From an uncultured Pseudomonadota bacterium (GTDB lineage: Bacteria > Pseudomonadota > Gammaproteobacteria > Steroidobacterales > Steroidobacteraceae), in NCBI GenBank assembly GCA_902826575.1, contig CADEFJ010000013.1:1-50172 (forward strand): a DNA stretch of 50,172 bases, read 5' to 3'. Shown piece by piece: positions 32,956-41,170 of the stretch (position 1 is the first letter of the stretch; every line of letters starts with the position of its first letter). Below the pieces are notes generated by a model. The model worked only from the letters and a program-made list of their open reading frames with translations, made no database searches and was not told where the DNA came from. Made by a program: the position numbers and the translations under genes.

Positions 32956-33673
32956 CGGCACCCGCATGCCCGTCGTCTTCCTGACCGGCGCGGCGGGTGG
33001 TATCGGCGTGGCGCTCGTCGAACGGCTGCGTGCTGAGCGCATGCGCGTGTATGCCACCGATCGACTGCTCGCGGCGGTGCCCTGCGGCGCGGCGGATTTT
33101 CACATGGCGCCTCTCGATGTGACGGACGAGGCCGCGGTCGGCGCGGCCGTTGCCGACTGTGTGGTGCAGTTTGGACGGATCGATCATGCAGTTCACCTGG
33201 CGGGCGAGGCGGGTGCCGGCCCGATCGAGGCGGTGAGCCGTGCCGAGTGGCAGCGGCTGCTCGACGTGAACCTGACGAGCGCCTTCCTGCTTGCGAAGGC
33301 GGTGGGCGCGGCGCTGCGCGAGTCGCAGGGCAGCCTCACGCTGATGTCCTCGACCAACGGCCTGCACGGTGGCAGCGCGGTCAGCGGGCCGGCGTATGCG
33401 GTCGCAAAGGCCGGCATCGTCAACCTGGTGCGCTATCTCGCGAAAGAGTGGGCACCCGGGCGGGTACGCGTCAATGCCGTCGCGCCGGGTCCGGTCGACA
33501 CCGCGATGACAGCGCGCTTGTCCGGCGCCGAGCGCGAACGCATCGCCGCCGCCGTGCCGCTCGGTCGTTTCGGCGAGCCGCGCGAGGTCGTTGCAGCGAT
33601 CGCGTATCTGCTCGCTGCCCGCTGGGTCACTGGCACCGTGCTGAATGTGAGCGGTGGCGGGGTGCTCGATTGA
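32945..33673 (+). CDS. Short-chain dehydrogenase/reductase
   Basis: NAD(P)-dependent oxidoreductase of about 240 residues. The cofactor motif VFLTGAAGGIG is at the N-terminus; NNAG is replaced by HLAGEAG; the catalytic Ser is in SLTLMSSTNG and the Tyr/Lys in YAVAKAG, followed by VNAVAPGPVDTAMT. The C-terminus is the standard TGTVLNVSGGG. Two starts are possible: ATG 32945, with AGGTCAGG upstream and an 11-base overlap with the di-iron gene, or ATG 32966, which begins closer to the fold. The TGA overlaps the ATG of the GntR gene. Probable role: oxidation or reduction of an alcohol or ketone made by the neighbouring oxygenase. Confidence 0.9.
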   Translation: MSPDGTRMPVVFLTGAAGGIGVALVERLRAERMRVYATDRLLAAVPCGAADFHMAPLDVTDEAAVGAAVADCVVQFGRIDHAVHLAGEAGAGPIEAVSRAEWQRLLDVNLTSAFLLAKAVGAALRESQGSLTLMSSTNGLHGGSAVSGPAYAVAKAGIVNLVRYLAKEWAPGRVRVNAVAPGPVDTAMTARLSGAERERIAAAVPLGRFGEPREVVAAIAYLLAARWVTGTVLNVSGGGVLD

Positions 33674-34431
33674 TGCCTGTACCGGCCCAGTCCGTCGCGA
33701 CCGCGGGTCCCTCGCCGCGCTACTACCAGGTCTACGTGACGCTGCGCGCGTGGGTGCGTGACGGCACCTATGCGCCAGGCGCGCAGATCCCGACCGAGGC
33801 CGAGCTGTGCACGATCTTCGGCGTCTCGCGCATCACGGTGCGCAAGGCGCTGGCCGACCTGGTGCGCGAAGGTTATCTGGTGAGGTATCCGGGGCGCGGC
33901 ACATTCGTCGAGCTGTCCGCGGCCCGCCCGCCCGCCTCGCTCGACCTGCACGAGGTGATGAGCCAGGTCGCGGACCTGGGTGCCGCGACGCAGGTGCGCG
34001 ATGCCACGGTCGACGAAACGCTTGCCGATGATGAGACACTCGCCGCGCTCGGCCTCGAGCCGGGCGCCCACGTGCAGAAGGCCCGGCACGTGCGCCAGTT
34101 GCGGGGCGTGCCGCTCGGGTTGATCACGACGTTCGTGCCGCTCGACGTCGCCGCGACCGTGGGCCGCCACCGCCGGGCGGCCGGGCTGCCGATGTTCGAA
34201 CTGCTGGAGCGTTCGGGCATCGAGGTGGGCGAGGCCGACCAGTGGCTCGGCGCCACGCTCGCGAATCCCGAAACGGCCCATGCGCTGGATGTCGACATCG
34301 GCGCGCCGCTGCTGCGGCTGACGCGTGTCGTCTACGACGCCAGGCGGCGGCCGGTCGAGCGGGTCGTCGCGCTCTATCGCGCCGACGCCTACCAGTACCA
34401 CATGCACCTGCGCAGCACGAAAGGCCGCTGA
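33673..34431 (+). CDS. GntR-family transcriptional regulator (UTRA domain), second
   Basis: 252-residue regulator with a winged helix-turn-helix at about residues 16-85 (YYQVYVTLRAWVRDGTYAPG, LCTIFGVSRITVRKALADL, YPGRGTFVEL) and a C-terminal UTRA domain. It is clearly related in layout to the GntR protein at 27102 but not a recent copy. Its ATG overlaps the SDR stop (TGATG), placing it within the UbiD unit. It is the best candidate to bind the palindromes at 30595-30627 and sense the pathway's substrate. Confidence 0.9.
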   Translation: MPVPAQSVATAGPSPRYYQVYVTLRAWVRDGTYAPGAQIPTEAELCTIFGVSRITVRKALADLVREGYLVRYPGRGTFVELSAARPPASLDLHEVMSQVADLGAATQVRDATVDETLADDETLAALGLEPGAHVQKARHVRQLRGVPLGLITTFVPLDVAATVGRHRRAAGLPMFELLERSGIEVGEADQWLGATLANPETAHALDVDIGAPLLRLTRVVYDARRRPVERVVALYRADAYQYHMHLRSTKGR

Positions 34432-34435
34432 GCTC

Positions 34436-35716
34436 ATGCAGCCATGGTGGCGGGAGAAACGCTGGGGCGTAGCGATCTTGCTGCTGCTGGTGACAGCCGT
34501 GGGCAGCATCGACCGACAGGCGATGTCGATCGCGGCGACCTCGATCAAGGCCGACTTCGGCCTGACGAATACCGAGTACGGCGCGATCGCATTCGCATTC
34601 CTTGCCGCATACGGCGTCGGCCAGCTGTTTGCCGGCATGCTGGTCGATCGCCTCGGAACGCGCCGCGCGCTGTCGCTCGCCGTGATCTGGTGGAGCATTG
34701 CGGCCATCCTGCATGCATTTGCGCGCGGCTTCTGGGGCTTCTTCGGTGCGCGCGCGATGCTCGGCCTGACCGAGGGCGCCAACTATCCGGCGGCCTTCAA
34801 GGCGATCGCCGAATGGTTCCCGCGCTCCGAGCGCAGCATGGCGACCGGACTCGTCACCGCCGGCACCGGGCTAGGGTTGATCGTGGCACCGCCGCTCGCC
34901 GGCGTGCTGATCTACTACTTCAGCTGGCACGCGGCTTTCATCGTGCCGGGTGTCATCGGATTCGTGTGGGTCTGGTGGTGGAACCGACGCTATCACCTGC
35001 CGGAACACCACCCCACGATCTCGGCGGCGGAGCGCGAGCACGCAATGCGCGATCGGGTCGGTGCGTCGGAGCCAACGGGCGCGCGGCGCGGCGCGCTGCG
35101 CACCTGGGCCTACTATCTACGTTACCGGGAAACCTGGGGCCTCGTGCTTGCGCGCTTCGCGGGCGACGGAGCGTTCTACTTCTTCAGCGTCTGGCTGCCG
35201 CTCTACATGCAAAGCGAGCGCGGCTTCTCGGTGCTCAACGTCGCGTGGCTGGTGGCGATTCCGTTCGTGTTTGCCGATATCGGCAGCCTGACCGGCGGCT
35301 GGGCGGGACAACGCCTGATCCAGCGCGGCTGGTCGGTGGACCGCTCCCGCAAGGCGATGATCTGGCTCGGCGCGCTCGGTGTGCTCGTGGCGTGGCCGGT
35401 GAGCATCGTGCAGGACTGGTGGCTCGCGCTGCTGCTGTGCTCGCTCGCGATCGCGTCGATCCAGATCAAGAGTTCGTCGCTTTTTCCCCTGGCGACCGAC
35501 ATCTTCCCGGCGCGCGACGTTGCGACCGTATGGGGCATGTCCGGTGCGGCCGGAGCGGGCGGGGCCGCACTGTTCCAGTGGGGCTTCGGCTGGCTGATCG
35601 ACGGCTACGGCTACAACCCGGTGTTCGTGATCGTCTCACTCATGTGTATCGTGCAGGCGATGGTGATCTCGATCATGATTCCGCGCATCGGCCCGCTGCG
35701 CCACAAGCAGGCCTGA
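34436..35716 (+). CDS. MFS transporter, ACS-type (organic anion:cation symport)
   Basis: 426-residue permease with 12 predicted membrane helices. The first helix includes SIDRQAMSIA, and motif A-like MLVDRLGTRRALSL follows; NYPAAFKAIAEWFPRSERS after helix 4 is characteristic of the hexuronate/organic anion symporter (ACS) branch, in which PAAxK/GxWFP-type sequences recur. ATG 34436 lies four bases after the GntR stop and starts with MQPWWREKRWG. Position inside the UbiD unit suggests uptake of the acidic substrate of that pathway. The exact substrate cannot be read. Confidence 0.9.
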   Translation: MQPWWREKRWGVAILLLLVTAVGSIDRQAMSIAATSIKADFGLTNTEYGAIAFAFLAAYGVGQLFAGMLVDRLGTRRALSLAVIWWSIAAILHAFARGFWGFFGARAMLGLTEGANYPAAFKAIAEWFPRSERSMATGLVTAGTGLGLIVAPPLAGVLIYYFSWHAAFIVPGVIGFVWVWWWNRRYHLPEHHPTISAAEREHAMRDRVGASEPTGARRGALRTWAYYLRYRETWGLVLARFAGDGAFYFFSVWLPLYMQSERGFSVLNVAWLVAIPFVFADIGSLTGGWAGQRLIQRGWSVDRSRKAMIWLGALGVLVAWPVSIVQDWWLALLLCSLAIASIQIKSSSLFPLATDIFPARDVATVWGMSGAAGAGGAALFQWGFGWLIDGYGYNPVFVIVSLMCIVQAMVISIMIPRIGPLRHKQA

Positions 35717-35720
35717 CGGC

Positions 35721-37865
35721 ATGCGCGACGTGAGCGTCGCCAGGCTGAACCGTCGCGAGGCGCTGGCACTCGGCCTGTCGGCGGCGAGCGGGCTGCTGCT
35801 TGGCTGCTCGATGCCGGCGACGCGACGCGACGCTGGCGCAGCGCTGCGTGCCGAACCGGCTGCGCTCAATGCCTGGGTCAGCATCGCCCCCAGCGGGCGC
35901 ATAACGCTGATCACGCCCGATGCCGAGATGGGGCAGGGCGTTTACACCGCGCTGCCGCTGATCCTCGCGGAGGACATGGAGGCCGACTTCGCCGCTGTCA
36001 GCGTCGCGTTCTGCGGCTATGATCCGGCGTACAACAACCCGATGAAGGGCTATCAGGCAACCGGCCAGAGCGCGGCGGTGCGTGGCTATTACACGCTGTT
36101 GCGACAGGTCGGCGCGAGCGCGCGCGACATGCTGCGCGCCGCCGCAGCCGGCCGCTGGCAGGTGCCGGTCGAGGAATGCCGCGCGCAGCGCAGCGTCGTA
36201 CGCCACGCCGTCACCGGCAGGCAGGCGACCTATGGCGAACTGGCCGCAGACGCGGCGCGCCAGACGCCGCCCGCCGAACCGCGCCTCAAGCCCACCACGG
36301 ATTTCCGCCTGATCGGCTCGCGGATTGCGCGCAAGGACAGCGCGGCCAAAGTCGATGGCAGCGCGCAATTCGCGAGCGACATCGTGCTGCCGGACATGGT
36401 GCATGCAGCCGTACGCGTGTCGCCGGTCGCAGGCGGCGAGATCACCCGGCTCGACGACTCGCGCGCGCGCGCGGCGCCCGGCGTGATCGACGTCGTGCGC
36501 ATCGACGGTGGCGTCGCGGTCGTCGCGGCGGGCTGGTGGCCGGCGCACACGGCGCTCGAACTGCTCGATCTCGCGTTCGAAGGGGGTGCCGTGAACGAGA
36601 GCACGGCCTCGATCGACGCCACGCTCGGCGACGCGCTTGCGCGGGGCGGTCTCGTCGCGCGCGAGGAGGGCGACGTCGAGGCGGCGTTGCGCTCGAGCGC
36701 ACGCGTGCTCGAGCTCGAGTACGCCGCGCCCTACCTCGCGCATGCGACGATGGAGCCGATGACTTGCGTGGCGCACGTGGCGGACGGCCGCTGCACGGTG
36801 TGGGCGCCCACGCAGGGTCCGACTGTCGCGCGCGCGGCCGCGGCGCGGGCGGCCGGTGTGCCGCCCGAGAATGTCACGCTGCATCGCATGTTCCTCGGCG
36901 GTGGCTTCGGCCGCCGCTACGAGACCGATTTCGTCACCCAGGCCGTGCAAATCTCGCGCGCGGTCGGCCGACCGGTGAAACTGCTGTGGAGCCGCGAAGA
37001 AGACCTGACGCATGACTTCTACCGGCCGGCGGCGCGCATGCGCTACCACGCCGGACTCGCGGCGGACGGCACGCTGCTCGGCGTCGATATTACCGGCGCC
37101 TGCGGTTCGATTCTCGCGCGCCTGCGTGGTGGCCTCGGCGGCAAGGTCGACGCCGCGAGCGTCGAGGGCGTACTCGACCGTGACCTGCCGCTCGCGCATG
37201 TGCGCATCCGTCACACGGCGGTCGAGACGCCGCTGCCGGTCGGCATGTGGCGCAGCGTCAGCCATTCGCAGAACGGTTTCTTCAAGGAATCCTTCATCGA
37301 TGAACTGGCGCATGCCGCAGGGCGCGATCCTTGCGACTATCGTCGGCAACTGCTGGCGGGCACGCGCCAGGCCGCGGTACTCGAGCTGGCGGCAGAGAAG
37401 TCCGGCTGGGGACAGCCGCTGCCGGCGGGCCGTGCCCGCGGGCTTGCGGTGGTGGCGTCCTACGGCAGCATAGTCGCGCAGGTCGTCGAGATTTCGCAGC
37501 GCGATGGCGCGCCACACGTGCATCGGGTCGTCTGTGCGGTCGACTGCGGCATCGCGATCGATCCCCACAACATCGCTGCGCAGATGGAGAGCGGTGTCGC
37601 CTACGGACTCTCCGCGGCGCTATGGGGCGAGATCACGGTGGCGGGCGGGGCCGTCGAGCAGCAGAACTTCCACCAGTACCGCGTGCTGCGCATGAACGAG
37701 ATGCCGCGAGTCGAAACCTGGCTCGTGCCGAGCGACGCAGCGCCGGGCGGCATCGGCGAATGCGCGGTGCCGCCCATCGCGCCGGCCGTGGCGAATGCGT
37801 GGTTCGCCCTGACCGGCCAACGCGTGCGCCGCTTGCCCCTCGTTTCTGCCGCGCCTGCTCAGTGA
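35721..37865 (+). CDS. Molybdopterin-binding large subunit, isoquinoline 1-oxidoreductase beta type
   Basis: 714-residue protein of the xanthine dehydrogenase/aldehyde oxidase molybdenum family, closest in layout to the exported IorB-type subunits that hydroxylate N-heterocycles or oxidise aldehydes. It begins with NRREALALGLS and a hydrophobic stretch ending LLLGC, a Tat-type leader with a lipobox-like Cys29. Cofactor signatures are the N-terminal PDAEMGQGVYTALP, MFLGGGFGRRYETDFV, MWRSVSHSQN and the catalytic Glu in GGIGECAVPP. The small [2Fe-2S] subunit normally encoded next to it is not found in this window, nor are cytochrome or maturation genes. It is last of the UbiD unit, four bases after the MFS stop. 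Confidence 0.88.
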   Translation: MRDVSVARLNRREALALGLSAASGLLLGCSMPATRRDAGAALRAEPAALNAWVSIAPSGRITLITPDAEMGQGVYTALPLILAEDMEADFAAVSVAFCGYDPAYNNPMKGYQATGQSAAVRGYYTLLRQVGASARDMLRAAAAGRWQVPVEECRAQRSVVRHAVTGRQATYGELAADAARQTPPAEPRLKPTTDFRLIGSRIARKDSAAKVDGSAQFASDIVLPDMVHAAVRVSPVAGGEITRLDDSRARAAPGVIDVVRIDGGVAVVAAGWWPAHTALELLDLAFEGGAVNESTASIDATLGDALARGGLVAREEGDVEAALRSSARVLELEYAAPYLAHATMEPMTCVAHVADGRCTVWAPTQGPTVARAAAARAAGVPPENVTLHRMFLGGGFGRRYETDFVTQAVQISRAVGRPVKLLWSREEDLTHDFYRPAARMRYHAGLAADGTLLGVDITGACGSILARLRGGLGGKVDAASVEGVLDRDLPLAHVRIRHTAVETPLPVGMWRSVSHSQNGFFKESFIDELAHAAGRDPCDYRRQLLAGTRQAAVLELAAEKSGWGQPLPAGRARGLAVVASYGSIVAQVVEISQRDGAPHVHRVVCAVDCGIAIDPHNIAAQMESGVAYGLSAALWGEITVAGGAVEQQNFHQYRVLRMNEMPRVETWLVPSDAAPGGIGECAVPPIAPAVANAWFALTGQRVRRLPLVSAAPAQ

Positions 37866-38370
37866 TCTGAGGGGCCCGTGTACAGCTTGACGAGGCGATG
37901 GAGAAACTCGCGTCCCTCCAGGACGGACTGCACGCGGATGCGTTCGTTCAAGTCATGCGCATTCATCGTGGCGCCGTCGGAGAAGATGCCGGAGACGCCG
38001 TGCGTCGGGATGCCGGCGGGAGTGAGAAAGCGCCCGTCGGTGCCGCCTGATGACTGCGCCGGCAGCACCGGAACGCCCGGAATCATACGATGTCGCCGAA
38101 CCTGGCCAGATAGGCGCGCGTGGTGTCGTTGAACTCGGTGGGGAAGTCGAGCGCCTGCACTTTCGCCAGTACCTGCGTCATCCGGTAAATGGCGTTGCCC
38201 GGCGTCGGCCTTGAGGAGTGACCGCCCGCGTTCACGGCCTCCAGCGTGAAGCCCTGACAAGACTTCTCGCCGGCCTGGATGCCGTTGTACAGGTACTTGC
38301 CGGTCACGCCGTCCAGCCGCCCACCGCCGCCTTCGTTGAGGGCGATGGCAAGGCGGTGGCTGGGTCGCAT
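37859..38370 (-). pseudogene. Decayed M20-family peptidase remnant
   Basis: Two pieces of an M20/M25/M40 metallopeptidase in different frames. The piece at 38083-38370 has LNEGGGG and GGHSSRPTPGNAIYRM from the central and dimerisation region. The piece from about 38096 down to 37859 has VPVLPAQSSGGTDGRFLTPAGIPTHGVSGIF and a normal C-terminus. The N-terminal third with the H-x-D metal site and the stretch between the two pieces are absent, and a frame change joins them. The 3' end overlaps the molybdoenzyme stop. The gene cannot make an active enzyme. Confidence 0.85.
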
Positions 38371-38457
38371 GATTCACCGCGCGTGGTTGTGCGTGCAGCG
38401 GATCATCCCAGAGGACCCGGGTTTCTTCTGTCTCCCGCACTCGCTACCCTGTTGACC

Positions 38458-39738
38458 ATGCAGGAGTTCACCGAATCCAGCCTCGTGCGGCCGCTGGCCG
38501 CCATTCCCTACGCGTCCCTCGTCGTCGGCTTGCTGGTGCTCGCGCTCGTTGCCTGGGTGGCCAACTGGCTGACGCGGCGCGTACTGCTGATCGCGGTAGT
38601 GCGTCTCGCCAAGGCATCATCGAGCAAGTGGGACGACGCGATCATGGGACGTCGCGTGCTCGCGCGCCTGGCGAACGTGGTCCCGGCGCTGATCGTGCTG
38701 GGCGGCATCGAACTGGTGCCAGGCGTGCCGGACTGGCTCGATCTCGCCATTCGCAACGTCGCGCTGGCCTACGTGGCGCTCACCGTGGCGATGGCGCTCG
38801 GCAACCTGCTCAACGCGCTCAACGACCTGTACGAGCAGACCAGCCGCCACGCGACGCGGCGCCCCATCAAGGGCTACCTGCAACTGGTGAAGATCGGCAT
38901 CTACATCGTGGCCGGCGTGCTGATCCTCGCCTCACTGATCGGCAAATCGCCGCTGGTGCTGCTGACCGGCCTCGGCGCGATGACGGCGGTACTGATGCTG
39001 GTCTTCAAGGACACCATCCTGTCGCTGGTGGCCAGCCTGCAACTGTCGAGCAACGACATGCTGCGCGTGGGCGACTGGATCGAGATGCCCAGCCAGAACG
39101 CTGACGGGGACGTGATCGACATCAGCCTGCACACCGTCAAGGTGCAGAACTGGGACAAGACGATCAGCACCATCCCCACCTGGAAGCTGATCAGCGAGAG
39201 TTATCGCAACTGGCGCGGGATGAGTGAATTCGGCGGGCGCCGGATCAAGCGCTCGCTGCTGATCGACCAGACATCGGTGCGCTTCCTCGAACCCGAAGAG
39301 CGCCAGCACCTGCGCCGGATCGCGCTGATCGACGAATACCTGGACAAGAAGCAGGCCGAACTCGCGGCGCACAACGCCAAGCTCGAGGCCGCAGGCAAGG
39401 ATCCGGTCAACAACCGCCGGGCCACCAACCTCGGTACCTTCCGCGCCTACGTTACCGCCTACCTGCGATCCCATCCGGGCGTGGCGCACGACAGGACACT
39501 GATGGTGCGCCAGCTCGAACCCACGCCGACCGGCCTGCCGCTGCAGGTGTACTGTTTCTCGGCCGACGTTCGCTGGGTGCCGCACGAGAATCTGGCCAGC
39601 GATATCTTCGACCATTTGCTGGCGGTATTGCCGGAATTCGGCCTGCGCCTGTACCAGGCGCCCAGTGGCGCGGACATCGTCAAAGGCTTGACGGCGAACA
39701 GCCTGGAGCCTGCAGCTTACAGCCAGAGAGGTGGCTGA
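38458..39738 (+). CDS. MscS-family mechanosensitive ion channel (YbdG-like)
   Basis: 426-residue inner-membrane channel that releases solutes on osmotic down-shock. Four or five hydrophobic helices lie in the first 190 residues (AAIPYASLVVGLLVLALVAW, then LVPALI-type segments and YIVAGVLILASLIG). The MscS pore and beta domain follow: GLGAMTAVLMLVFKDTILSLVASLQL, NDMLRVGDWIEMPSQNADGDVI and SLHTVKVQNWDKTISTIPTWKL. The long insert around residues 300-330 (LDKKQAELAAHNAKLEA) and total length resemble E. coli YbdG. ATG 38458 is the start nearest the first helix. It stands alone between the peptidase remnant and a repeat-rich terminator region. Confidence 0.92.
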   Translation: MQEFTESSLVRPLAAIPYASLVVGLLVLALVAWVANWLTRRVLLIAVVRLAKASSSKWDDAIMGRRVLARLANVVPALIVLGGIELVPGVPDWLDLAIRNVALAYVALTVAMALGNLLNALNDLYEQTSRHATRRPIKGYLQLVKIGIYIVAGVLILASLIGKSPLVLLTGLGAMTAVLMLVFKDTILSLVASLQLSSNDMLRVGDWIEMPSQNADGDVIDISLHTVKVQNWDKTISTIPTWKLISESYRNWRGMSEFGGRRIKRSLLIDQTSVRFLEPEERQHLRRIALIDEYLDKKQAELAAHNAKLEAAGKDPVNNRRATNLGTFRAYVTAYLRSHPGVAHDRTLMVRQLEPTPTGLPLQVYCFSADVRWVPHENLASDIFDHLLAVLPEFGLRLYQAPSGADIVKGLTANSLEPAAYSQRGG

Positions 39739-39774
39739 CACTTCTGGCTGTCATCTGCTCGCTGTAAGCTGTTC
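39697..39774. terminator. Nested inverted repeats between convergent genes
   Basis: GAACAGC (about 39697) pairs with GCTGTTC (39768-39774), CAGCTTACAG (39713-39722) with CTGTAAGCTG (39762-39771) and ACAGCCAGA (39719-39727) with TCTGGCTGT (39743-39751). All lie at the end of the mechanosensitive channel gene and before the convergent lyase stop. They could act as a bidirectional terminator, although no T-run is present. The words recur in the spacer at 23783. Confidence 0.5.
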
Positions 39775-39776
39775 GG

Positions 39777-40658
39777 TCATTCGTACCTCTTGCCCCGCTC
39801 GAGCCACACCTCCGTGCCGAGCAGCTGGTTAAGGGCATCGAAGTTGAGCATCTCGCCGAGCAGTGCGCTCGTCGTGCCGTCGCGCCTGAGCGTTTCGAGA
39901 TAGCGCTGCGCGGCGAAGGTCTGCACGCGCACCATCGCGCCGGGGAAAATCGCAAGTGCAAAGCCGAGCTGCTGCAATTCAGCAGCCGGCAGCAACGGCG
40001 ACCTGCCGCCCTCGACCATGTTGGCGAGCAGCGGGGCGCGGCCGCGGAAGCGGGCGAGGGCGGTCTGCATGGCCGGGACGTCGGGCAGCGCTTCGACGAA
40101 CAGGATGTCGGCGCCCGCTTCGAGATAATGCTCGGCGCGATCGAGGGCGGCATCGATACCCTCGACCGCGAGCGCATCGGTCCGGCCGATGATGACCGTA
40201 TCGGCATCGGCGCGCGCATCGCAGGCGGCGCGGATCTTGCCTGCCATTTCCTTCGCGCTCACCAGGGTCTTGCCGGCGAGATGACCACAGCGCTTCGGCA
40301 TCTGCTGGTCTTCGAGCTGGATCGCCGAGGCACCAGAGCGCTCAAAGAGGCGCACGGTGCGCTGCACGTTGAGCGCGTTGCCGAAGCCGGTGTCGCCATC
40401 GACGATCAGCGGCAGTTCGACGCGCTCGCGGATCTGCGAGATCGTCTCGGCGACCTCACTCATGCCGACGAGGCCGATGTCGGGCCGGCCGAAGCGCGTG
40501 TAGGCGATGCTCGCGCCGGACAGATAGGCGGCGGCGAAGCCGGCGCGCTCGATCAGGTTCGCGGAAAGGGCGTCATAGCAGCCCGGCGCGACCAGGATGT
40601 CGGGTGCGGCGATGGCCGCGCGCAGCCGCGCGGCAGGGGTTGCGGAAAGGGAGTTCAT
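39777..40658 (-). CDS. Isocitrate lyase/PEP mutase superfamily lyase
   Basis: 293-residue TIM-barrel lyase that cleaves a C-C bond in 2-hydroxy-dicarboxylates or tricarboxylates such as 2-methylisocitrate or 2,3-dimethylmalate. Signature parts are VAPGCYDALSANLIERAGF, LPLIVDGDTGFGN with metal-binding Asp, IQLEDQQMPKRCGHLAGK (KRCGH active-site loop with catalytic Cys) and IIGRTDA. It follows the LeuD-like gene with a 4-base overlap, so it forms an operon with the dehydratase subunits: a hydratase-then-lyase pair. Length agrees with methylisocitrate or dimethylmalate lyases, and the substrate is not settled. Confidence 0.9.
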   Translation of the reverse strand: MNSLSATPAARLRAAIAAPDILVAPGCYDALSANLIERAGFAAAYLSGASIAYTRFGRPDIGLVGMSEVAETISQIRERVELPLIVDGDTGFGNALNVQRTVRLFERSGASAIQLEDQQMPKRCGHLAGKTLVSAKEMAGKIRAACDARADADTVIIGRTDALAVEGIDAALDRAEHYLEAGADILFVEALPDVPAMQTALARFRGRAPLLANMVEGGRSPLLPAAELQQLGFALAIFPGAMVRVQTFAAQRYLETLRRDGTTSALLGEMLNFDALNQLLGTEVWLERGKRYE

Positions 40659-41170
40659 GCAGCCGGTTTGCCGTGCAGTCGTTTGTGGAGGTTCGGGATC
40701 AGGCCGCCGTCGGCGACAAATTCGAGCAGGAAATCCGGCACCGGTTCACCGCGGAACTCGCGGCCGCTCGTCGCATCGCGCACGAGGCCGGCGCCGAGAT
40801 CCACTTCGAGCCGCGCGCCGTCGGCGATCTGCCCGGCGTCCGGCATGATCATCACCGGCAGGCCGAGATTGAACGCATTGCGGTAGAAGATGCGGGCCGC
40901 CGACTTCGCGAGCACGACCGACACGCCGAGGTAACGCAAGGCCTGCGCGGCCTGCTCGCGCGAGGAGCCGATGCCGAAGCCTTCGCCGCCCACCACGATG
41001 TCGCCTCGCACGATGTCGCGGGCGAATTCGGGCCGCACCGCTTCGAGGCAATGCTTCGCGAGTTCCTCGATGGGCTTGCGGATGGCGTAACCGGGTGAGA
41101 GCAGGTCGGTGTCGATGCGATCGCCGAATACCCATGCGCGCCCGGACAGGGTTGGTGTGGCAGCGTTCAT
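40655..41170 (-). CDS. Aconitase-superfamily small subunit (LeuD-like)
   Basis: 171-residue swivel-domain subunit of a two-part hydro-lyase of the 3-isopropylmalate dehydratase/homoaconitase/dimethylmaleate hydratase group. Motifs are GRAWVFGDRIDTDLLSPGYA at the N-terminus, GFGIGSSREQAAQALRYLGV in the substrate loop, and FYRNAFNLGLPVMI. It overlaps both neighbours by four bases: LeuC-like large subunit upstream, lyase downstream. There is no leuA or leuB nearby, which argues against leucine synthesis. The archaeal/bacterial short LeuD length (about 165-175) is typical for catabolic members. Confidence 0.9.
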   Translation of the reverse strand: MNAATPTLSGRAWVFGDRIDTDLLSPGYAIRKPIEELAKHCLEAVRPEFARDIVRGDIVVGGEGFGIGSSREQAAQALRYLGVSVVLAKSAARIFYRNAFNLGLPVMIMPDAGQIADGARLEVDLGAGLVRDATSGREFRGEPVPDFLLEFVADGGLIPNLHKRLHGKPAA

